Below are positions 56,266-64,000 of a stretch of 64,000 bases of DNA, piece by piece. The notes beneath the pieces are model-generated. The model saw nothing but the letters and a program-made list of their open reading frames with translations. It did no database searches and was not told where the DNA came from. Origin of the DNA: Euptelea pleiosperma (Eukaryota > Streptophyta > Magnoliopsida > Ranunculales > Eupteleaceae); contig CM068549.1 of assembly GCA_035048495.1 (NCBI GenBank), positions 7,175,822 to 7,239,821 on the forward strand, written 5' to 3'. A program made the translations under genes and the position numbers. Each line of letters opens with the position of its first letter. The stretch's first letter is position 1.

Positions 56266-58032
56266 ATGGCAGATGAACGGCCTCTGTATGAGACCTACTA
56301 CAGTTTCTGTGAGAATCAAGGTGATCACTCTCAACAATGGTATGACAATTCTGCGTATCATCATGATACTCCAGTCTCGCACACTTCTACAGGGTATGAT
56401 AATCATCGAGATCCGGAGTACAATTCTGTACTCCAAGAGCTTAAAAATTCAGTCTCTGCCCTTCGTGCCGCAGTCCAGCAACCTGTGTACCATTCCCAGT
56501 CTGTAGGATATTACCCTCCTATCCAGCAAGATGTCTGTACCTTTCCATCTCCAATGCAAACCTCCTATGACAACACTTATTATCCGGATAATAGGAGTCA
56601 CCATAACTTTGGTTGGGAACAGTCTGCCCTCCCGCAGCAACTACCGCAGGATAATTATCCTTCCGGGTTCCATCAACCCAATGGAGAGTATGACTGGCAA
56701 TACTCGCAATCCCAGTACCCGTCATATCCACAGAATGACTATTCTGATCAACAGTGGGCCCCTCAGGATTTTCAGAGTCAGCAACTAGTCCCAGACTCGA
56801 CTTTGCCTTACAACTTACATACCCAGTCGGACTACAATCAAGAGTTAGCACCTCAGCTCACCTTGGCTGAACCACCTCCGTTGGCTACTACACCCGGTCT
56901 AGAGGACCTTCTCTCTCAGTACATTGCCCAGCAACAACAGTATTTCCAAAGTCTAGAGCACCAACAACAGCAATCTATGGAAAGCTTGGAGCAACGTCTA
57001 GTTCAATTAGAAAATGAGAGAGAGGAAGTCAACTTCACTAGTCCACCAATAGCCTATCCTGAGGAGAATGATATGGCCACTGTTTATAATGAGGAGCCGC
57101 ACAATTGGACCCAGTACCACCATTGTGAGGAAGAAATAAAAGTTGTACCCACTCCTAGATCGAGCCAGACTATTGAGGAGCCAGTGTTTCCTTCTTCGGT
57201 GCCTTTAAAAGCACCACATCCTGAACCTACCTCAGAGCAACCTATTTCTCACTCTCCCACTGCTGCTTCTAACCTGGACCCTGAAGATGATCATCATGAC
57301 ACTGAGTTTTGTCTCGATCGTAGGATCCCTGCTGTCAAAGATCTACTGTTCCTCCCCACCTCCCTTGGATTGTGCAACAATTGTGATGAACCCGAGTCTC
57401 AATCTTTGGTGCCCTTAACAGCACCAACTTCTGGACTGAGCACAGAGGAACTTAGTCCCATCTCTATCTCTGATAATTCTCTCTCTGCTCTGAATGCAGA
57501 CATTCCTACTGATGAGCCATGTCTAGAAAATGGGCCTCCTGCTGTCCTGGACCTACCGATCCCTATCGAGGAGGAACATATTGAGTACAGGGATTGGAAC
57601 ATCCCTATCACATCAGGAAACATCGAGAAAGAGGTCAACAGTTTTCACCCGTCCCCCTACGTCGATATTTTCGATGACCCGTGTGCCATAGAGAGTCTAA
57701 CTCAGGACTCTCCCGAAGATATATTATCCAAGTGTCATGAACACTGTGAGTCTGACTTCATTTCGGAGTCCAACATTTCTGGTATTACTGATCTGCAAGA
57801 GTCTGTTCCATTCAGATACATTCCCGCAAAACTCAATGAGTTTGCGGCTCTGCTAACCACGGTCAGAGAACCCACTACTACTCCCCTCTCAGTCTTTACT
57901 GAGAAGCTTCTATCCCTCCCCGCTGAACTAAATGTTTTTGCGGGTCTGCTCAGAGAGCTCAATGCCCTTCTCTCAGTCTACACTGAGAAAGACCTGTTCT
58001 ACACAGGTATACCTAGACAAGGGATAGGATAG
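56266..58032 (+). CDS. Intact Gag-tail protein of non-autonomous element E9
   Basis: The product is 588 residues. Residues 1-12 (MADERPLYETYY) match the MAVERPLIETF region of E3 Gag. The capsid core and CCHC knuckle are then missing. Residues about 15-200 are Tyr/Gln/Pro-rich and align with the E3 Gag tail. Residues 212-256 are a Gln-rich coiled-coil-like stretch. Residues 312-381 and 382-445 are two related acidic blocks (VPLKAP and VPLTAP starts; TEFCLDRRIPAV and DEPCLENGPPAV). Both resemble E3's segment TEPCQDNRIPVILGRPF at the end of protease. Residues about 438-560 match the E3 protease-RT linker (CAIESLTQDSPEDILSK). Protease DLGAS, RT and IN are absent. Function is unknown; helping cis-packaging or co-assembling with full Gag is conceivable. 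Confidence 0.85.
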   Translation: MADERPLYETYYSFCENQGDHSQQWYDNSAYHHDTPVSHTSTGYDNHRDPEYNSVLQELKNSVSALRAAVQQPVYHSQSVGYYPPIQQDVCTFPSPMQTSYDNTYYPDNRSHHNFGWEQSALPQQLPQDNYPSGFHQPNGEYDWQYSQSQYPSYPQNDYSDQQWAPQDFQSQQLVPDSTLPYNLHTQSDYNQELAPQLTLAEPPPLATTPGLEDLLSQYIAQQQQYFQSLEHQQQQSMESLEQRLVQLENEREEVNFTSPPIAYPEENDMATVYNEEPHNWTQYHHCEEEIKVVPTPRSSQTIEEPVFPSSVPLKAPHPEPTSEQPISHSPTAASNLDPEDDHHDTEFCLDRRIPAVKDLLFLPTSLGLCNNCDEPESQSLVPLTAPTSGLSTEELSPISISDNSLSALNADIPTDEPCLENGPPAVLDLPIPIEEEHIEYRDWNIPITSGNIEKEVNSFHPSPYVDIFDDPCAIESLTQDSPEDILSKCHEHCESDFISESNISGITDLQESVPFRYIPAKLNEFAALLTTVREPTTTPLSVFTEKLLSLPAELNVFAGLLRELNALLSVYTEKDLFYTGIPRQGIG

Positions 58033-60024
58033 TTGTCTCCGTTCCACCTTAGGTGTCGGGAAGACTGCAGATTCACTCAGTCTCCATGAGTTTTAACCTG
58101 GTTGGGGGTACTTGATATACCCCCATCATGTCTGGCTGAAGACGTAAAACTTAGCGCTTTCGGAAAGGCAATTCCGGTATTCTAGAGTACATGAGTCTCA
58201 TGCATTTGTGATTATTGTTATATCTCTGAAAATGCAGGTACATTCATTCTCCCAATCATCAGGTATCACACACTGTCGAGTTTTTGCCGACTTGGTAACA
58301 TCCTTCCTGAATCTTTGCATCATCATCACTGATTTGTTATCATTTTATGTCCCGGTCATGAGCACCGAGGACGGTGCTATATTTTGGTTGGGGGTGGGTA
58401 TTTACCAAAACTCATGTATTCCTTTTGATAAATATATAAAAAAAAAAAAAAAAAAAAAAAAAAGAAGGTTGTTTTTGGGGTGATTTCCGATGTTCTCCAA
58501 AAGTTTTCTAGAATTTCAAAAATGTGTCAAATACCTTGACTTTGATTAGCTGAAAACCTCCGTTAAGTCAGTATTGAGGATGTCAATTTTTGTTTAAAGT
58601 TAGCGTTGAGTCAATTCAAGCATGACTACAGCAGGTTTGAAAACTCAGAAAAACTCATATTCGGCACAATTGTACACTATCAATATCAGAGTCATCCTAA
58701 GTTTAGAAATTCTAGAGATCCTGTGAGAAGAATTGTGGAGACCTAACCCAGTAAGCTTTCGAGCCTTTAATCATTTCAGAGAGTTATACATTAATCCTGA
58801 GTCACAAGATGACTCACTATTCTTCATGCCCGCAATATTCGTTGAGAGATCTCATTATCTTTTACTTCGATCATAAAACTCGGAACGACATCAACATTGG
58901 ATTACTACGACAGAACCTTCTCTGTATCCAGTCAAGACAGTATACATGATAGTGCAAACCCTAGAAAATGATTTAGGCTATTTATTCTGAACCATTCAGC
59001 CTTTTTACTCACCTGAATTATACTTCACTAGAAACCCCTTGAACCCCTTCTATAAAAGCCTTTTCTTTGTAAACCCATTAACCAAAAACCCAGTTCAGCT
59101 ACGAAGTGTTACTAGCTACCCTACTTTTGAGAAGGATAAAAAATAAAAAATAAAAAAAAATAACTGATGTGGGTGTACCGTGAAAAGAAAAGTAAAGAAG
59201 AAAAATCAAAAGGAAAAGAAAGTGGATCAAGCCAAAAACAAAATATAGAAAGAAAGTATGAAGAAGAGCTGAAAAGAAATTGAGCAGTCTCAGAAATATC
59301 AAGAAAAAGAGAAAAATACGAAAAAAGGAAAAAGAACCAGATAATGGTGTTACGTCGCAGGAAAAATGCAAGAAAATGGCAATTTCTTCTCAAGATCTTT
59401 GAAATCCTGTATACCTTTATTTCTCTACACCTGACCTAAGCCTCATTACAACCCAGGAAAGTCCTACTTGATTCTAGGATAGCACGATCATAAAATGTGG
59501 AGATTGGAGAAAGGGAAGCTATAGAGTTTGATCTAACGTTCCCGAGTGAAGTGGTATTCCAATCATGAGATCTCCTTCTGTTAAAGATGTCCTTCCTTCA
59601 AATAAAACATATGTGAGATCTTTTGCCTCTTTATATTAAATACATCTCCTCACATATAAATTGAGAGAAAAGAAGAAAACCCTTCTTGTGTGATTCTATT
59701 CTGAGTGCTAAACATGTGAGATTTGAGGTCGAGGCATAAAAACTTAGAGGTGATCTGGAAATCTTTACTGTCGGATGATGAGAATGTTGAGCACACACAC
59801 ACGCAGAGTCTGACTATTCTGGGTCATGATTATCAGTCTGTAGTCTTGCCAAAACTTTCCAACTCTTCGCTAGCATGTAACTGTTTTTGCATCCATTCAA
59901 TAATTTGACGAACGGGGTTATCCCTGAGCTAATATGAAAAAGTGTGCAGCATATGCAGAGCCCTTTTAAGCTCATTTATTTCGCACTAATTGCCAAGGAT
60001 TGGCAATATGCTGCTTGGGGGTTG
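58033..60024 (+). other. E9 3' untranslated region
   Basis: It is collinear with E1, E2 and E3. It contains hairpin GGGGGTA-CTTGATA-TACCCCC (58104-58124), hairpin AGCACCG-AGGA-CGGTGCT (58361-58378), TTTTGGTTGGGGGTGGG, a poly-A run (about 58438-58463) and the terminal polypurine-like tract at 60012-60024 (variant CTTGGGGGTTG). Confidence 0.75.
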
Positions 60025-61095
60025 TGATATTCGCTCAAAAGTGCTTATTTTAAGCACTTATCCTGTTAGTGTTATCGCACTCTCCTACGTAAAACTGCTC
60101 TAATTATCCACTTTTCTACGTAAGAGTCTATCTCATTGCGTAAAACACACTTTTCTGGACGAAATGGTATATTTGCATGCATTAAACACATTTTCGGAAG
60201 TCTAAATATTAAGCCGTTCTGATAAAGTCTCATTACGCGCTTCTTCTGTCGCAGGAAACCCCGATGGGACGATTTTCGAGACTTGTGGGCCCAAATCGAT
60301 CATGAAAGCCCATTATCAAAGCTTAACAAGCCCACATGCTATAACTAGAAGATATGGGCCAAATATGGGCTGAATAAGAGGATCAAAAAGCCGGCCCAAA
60401 GAACGAAGAGAGCAGGAGAGCCAATGACCAAGAGACGGACCAAAGCGTTTAAAGCCACATGAGTCAGCAAAGAATGATGGTCGACTCTACTGGAGAAGCG
60501 TGAGGATGTCACAGTGAAGACCAGGGTTCCAGACCCTCCGCCAGTGCTTTTTTTCCATTTTTTTTGATACTTTTTCTCTCATCTCTCCTTATTCTCTCTC
60601 TCTCTTCATCTCTCGATCCTCGAATCTACTGACCTAACCCCAGAACTCCTGCCTATCAGCTCTATCCCATCTCCCTTAGCTTTCTGACCGTTGGATCTTC
60701 CATCGGACCGTTGGATCTTCAATCGGACCGTTGGATCTCTGTAGATCCGTCGATCTACCAATCTGGGTCCCAATCAAGTCACCATCCATCCGATCGCCTT
60801 CAGAATGCCTGTCACATCATCTTGTGAGACGATGGACATCATCAGTCCATGTGGGCCAGTAGCCGGGCCCATCAGCATCGACCCGCTGTCCGACCAGTTA
60901 GTGGACCCCGCGAATTTCAAAAATAATTTTAATTAAATGGGGGGGTCCACTAATTGGGGAGATTCCCCATAGAAAAGTAGCATTTTACTTAAAAAAAAAA
61001 AAAATAAAAAAAAAAATAAAAAAAAAAAAAAAAAAAATTAAAAATATTTTTTTTATTTAAAAAATACCCTATTTCCATTAATGGAAATAGGGAGC

Positions 61096-61103
61096 TTTAT
61101 AAG
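61096..61103 (+). promoter_or_regulatory. TATA box of E9 3' LTR
   Basis: TTTATAAG, same context as the 5' LTR. Confidence 0.55.
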
Positions 61104-62281
61104 AGGAAGGAGAAGGGTTCGTTCGAACCCTAATCCCCCTCTAATCTCCTCCTCTCCTTCCCCCTATCCTTTCCCTTCTTCCCCACGACTTCCCTCTCCT
61201 CTTTTTCCTCCTTTCTTCTTCGTCTTCTTCCCCATCCTTCGCCGGAGTTGCAGGTTTGCAACTCCGGCCGTTCTTCTTCTTCTTCTTCTTCTTCTTCTTC
61301 TTCTTCTTCTTCTTCTTCTTCTTCTTCTTCTTCTTCTTCTCCTTCTTCTTCTTCTTCTCTTTCTTCTTCTTCTTCTTCTTATTCTTCTTCTTCTCTTCTT
61401 ATCTTCATACCGGCCGGAGTTGCAGAACTCCGGCCGTGCGCTTCCTCCCTCTCCGCCTTCCTCTTCTGCTCCATCTTCCTCGCTTCTTCTTCTTCGTTCT
61501 CTCCTGCCCATCCTATTCTTCTGCTGTTCTTCTTAGCAGGTACCGCCCACAGCACGTCTTCACGTGCTACCGGAGTTGCAACCTCATCTTCTTATTCCCG
61601 TCTTCTCCATCTCCGGCGAGAATCACAATCTGGTTCTTCCATTGGTGCGTCTTCGCGGATGAACAGCGCTCCACTCCATCTTCTCGCCGGTTGCAGCCAG
61701 CAACTTCTTCCTCAATAGGTGCTGCTTCCAGCCTGCAATATTCATTGCATCTCCTTCTTTTCAAACCAAACACCTCCTTCCTTGCTCCGCCTTCCATCAC
61801 CACCGTTCTCCCTTGACTGGTGCATCTTACAGCACCCTCCCTCACGGACCAGGGTCCTTTTTGTTACCTTTGCACTGGGCAAGCGGTACAGCAGGTGGCG
61901 CTTCCATCCCTTTGAACCACAACCACCGTGTGGTCTTCCATCCTTCCACGTCACCACCTACAACAGTCCAAACAATGGACTGCTATACCGCCTCAACCCT
62001 CCTTGCAGCCACGTGCTTCACCTACGCCCCCCCAGTCTATGCATGCCATCAACCTCCATGTGGAACACCTTGATTTATTCCAGGATCCATGGACTTCTCC
62101 AACCTTCTTTGGACAGCCACTATTTCGTGATCGCATGCAACCCACGATCGCCGTGTAGCGTGAATGCAACATTTCTCCGATCAACTTTCTCATTTCCAAT
62201 CTCTTCAATAGCTGATCATCCGAGCCAAACCTCATACATCATTGGCCGATCCAATTGGCCGATCACATTTCGACCACCCCG

Positions 62282-62583
62282 GTATGTCCTAAGGTTACTT
62301 TCTCTCTTTAGTCTCTCTCTAGAACTCATTCTTTTTAGTTTCTCTCTCCATTCTTCACTTTCTCTCTCTACCCTAATCTCTTTTAATGCTTTCTAGTTTA
62401 GTTATTTTTATTTGATTTTCATTGTAAGAGACAAGTTCAGTTAAATAAATATGATTAAAGTATGATTGTGTTACATTATCTGCAATTTCCTCGTCATTTT
62501 ATGCTCTTTAATTGCACTAACTAACCCCGAGTGCGGATCGACATCCGACACGAGCCACTGTACAACCCTGTGATTTTTTGCAG
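62282..62583 (+). other. Candidate intron in E9 3' LTR
   Basis: Same 302-nt interval and ends as 55512-55813. Confidence 0.4.
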
Positions 62584-62676
62584 GATTTGAGTGAAAAAGA
62601 ATCGGATAATTACAAATATTGTTGAGATCTAGGATTTCCGTAACCAACGACGCGGAAAAATCCTACTTTCAACCAT

Positions 62677-62800
62677 GATCACCAGACGGTCCTGGATTGT
62701 CGAACTGTGCAAATCCATCAGTTGAGCCATACTGGCCAGATATTCATGGGCCCCGGGACAAAGACAAGGTTCTAAGACGGACAAGAGCGGTCCGGGCCGG
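62677..62800. other. Unassigned sequence right of E9
   Basis: It is not similar to the surrounding LTRs and has no convincing ORF. It should be contiguous with 53234 before E9 inserted. Confidence 0.35.
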
Positions 62801-64000
62801 TGAAACTAGGTTTTTTTTGTGTCGTTGGTTACGGAAACCCTAATTCCAATACATTTGTAATTATCCGAGACTTTCAATCTGTAAAATTAGCAATTTTGCA
62901 CAGTGGCTCGTGTCGGATGTCGATCCTCACTCGATGTTAGACGGGTTAGCGCAATCAGGAACATAAAATAATGGAAAATGATACAGAACTTGTGGAGAGG
63001 TGAGAAAGATGGGTCAGCATTAAAATAACTATATTATTTTTAGAGATTTTGAGTAACTATCACAACATTCATAAAAAAAAATGCAAAAATAAAATGGACG
63101 AGCAAAATTTATTTATTAATAAAATGCAAATTACAAGGGATGAAATTGGCCTAAAAAGCATGCAAAGTAAAAAAAGAAAAATAGAGAAAGAAAATAGGTC
63201 TAAAATGTAGAGAGAGAAAGTGAAAATAAGAGTGTAGAGAGAGAAAGGGAGAAATCTAGAAAGAGAAGGGGTTTTAGAGAGAGATTTCTAGAGAAAGGAA
63301 ATTACCTTGGGACACTTATTGAAGATTTGCATCAGCCAAGGCTGATGTTGGAAAGAATGGCCTTCGAAGAGTTGGCTAAGAGGAGTGATCCAAGTGGTGA
63401 TGAATTCGTGGATGATGGTGGCTGCTGCGCACATGAAGCAAAAGATAAGGAATGAGGTGCATTGTGCAGCCTGAGTAGTGACGGCTAGGGAGCCCATGGA
63501 TGGCTTATATGGGTTGCTGAACAGCCAACCCAAGAGTGTTTGGAGCCCGATTGGTGGAGAAAAGGATGCAGCCCAGTGGTTAGGTGCAGCAACAGTGATG
63601 CTGCACTGAAGATGAAGACGGTGGAGATTGGTGAACCTGGTGTGAAGAGGCTGGCTTGAGGGCGGTGCTGGTTCAGCAGGTGGCTTGGTAACAGCTTGCT
63701 GCACTTGGCAGCAAGCTTCCACGGTGGAAGGAGGGGGCATCGGCTAGAGCGGTGACCGAAGTTGCAGTTCCGGCGATCTGCAGGTGGGAGGCTAAGGCGC
63801 TAAGGTTGAGGGGAGTCCAAGGTGAGGACGGCTGAAACTTGCAGCCCACGACCTCTTCTTCTTCTTCTTTTTTTTTATTTTTTATTTATTTTTTATTCTT
63901 CTCTTCTTGAATAGGAGAAGACGGCCTGGAGAGGTGCTGGAGAATGGAGGGGTGAAGGAGACGTGCTGGAGAATGGAGGGGTCGATTGTGAAGGTGTTTG
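62801..64000 (-). repeat. Antisense LTR, cut by the right window edge
   Basis: On the minus strand it ends ...AACCTAGTTTCA at 62801. It has the shared terminal block (CGGAAACC-type, GACATCCGACACGAGCCACT), followed leftward in transcription order by T-rich and GAGAGA-rich sequence. Its U3 start lies beyond the window. A short TTC tract lies near 63850. Confidence 0.75.
62879..63305 (-). other. Candidate intron in right-edge LTR (antisense)
   Basis: On the minus strand CCCAAG|GTAATT and AATTTTACAG|ATTG bracket 427 nt, matching the placement in the sense LTRs. Confidence 0.35.

Larger units (their letters stand above)
53235..62671 (+). mobile_element. E9: complete young non-autonomous Athila-type element
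   Basis: Target duplication ACCAT lies at 53230-53234 and 62672-62676. The LTRs are 2667 and 2647 bp and nearly identical; the 20-bp difference includes one extra CCGTTGGATCTTC repeat unit in the 5' LTR. The 4.1-kb interior has an extended tRNA-Asp PBS, a short rearranged leader, one intact 588-codon ORF, the conserved 3' region and a polypurine-like tract. It lacks capsid core, protease, RT, RNase H and integrase, so it must be mobilised in trans, plausibly by E3-type elements with matching LTRs. Confidence 0.95.
60025..62671 (+). repeat. E9 3' LTR (subfamily A)
   Basis: Near-identical to 53235-55901 with a few single-base differences (for example near 60069, 60842 and 61505) and length changes in poly-A and CCGTTGGATCTTC units. 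It ends at 62671, followed by ACCAT. Confidence 0.95.

Noticed and set aside
63288..63740. 150-codon minus-strand frame near the right edge
   Set aside because: It lies in the transcribed part of an antisense LTR, with no recognised domain and no match to related LTRs in the window.

Overview
The window looks like plant nuclear heterochromatin built almost wholly from nested LTR retrotransposons. I found no host gene. An angiosperm is suggested by the Athila-clade Ty3/gypsy Gag, protease, reverse transcriptase and integrase, by tRNA-Asp-type primer binding sites (PBS) and very long LTRs (about 1.7-3.3 kb), and by a Ty1/copia Gag with an initiator-tRNA-Met PBS. The species cannot be named from the sequence.

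Layout. (1) 1-8348: E1, an old non-autonomous Athila-type element, cut by the left edge. (2) 8349-11962 and 39233 to about 40000: an antisense copia remnant (Gag pseudogene, PBS, split LTR) lying in E1's 3' LTR. (3) Inside the copia LTR is solo LTR E5 (11963-39227, split). Inside E5 is non-autonomous element E2 (13900-38530, split). Inside E2's 3' LTR is the autonomous-type Athila element E3 (19842-37584). Inside E3's pol is solo LTR E4 (28783-31702). Perfect 5-bp target duplications support the inner four levels: GTACA (E5), GCCAC (E2), GTTTT (E3), CTGGT (E4). (4) About 40.2-53.2 kb: a scrambled, mostly antisense thicket of related fragments, with a sense solo LTR E7 (42206-43868, duplication TATAA) and an 18-bp minisatellite. 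(5) 53235-62671: E9, a complete, young non-autonomous element with near-identical LTRs, duplication ACCAT and an intact 588-codon ORF. (6) 62801-64000: an antisense LTR cut by the right edge.

How the parts work together. E3 carries Gag-PR-RT-RNaseH-IN in one frame, now broken by two in-frame stops and by E4. E1, E2, E9 and the antisense copy E6 carry a different ORF: a few N-terminal Gag residues, no capsid core, no zinc knuckle, the Gln/Tyr/Pro-rich Gag tail, and a protease-flank segment present twice, with no catalytic Asp triad. Shared LTR ends and 3' regions suggest these are satellites mobilised in trans by E3-like elements.

Most notable: E9's PBS continues into 64 nt of reverse-complemented tRNA-Asp, far beyond a normal PBS, and is followed by a fold-back copy of LTR sequence. 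Also of interest are splice-site-like pairs kept near the end of nearly every LTR, GGAGTTGCA hairpins with compensatory changes in the transcribed LTR, a covarying hairpin just after the pol or gag stop, and three polypurine-tract-like motifs per element.
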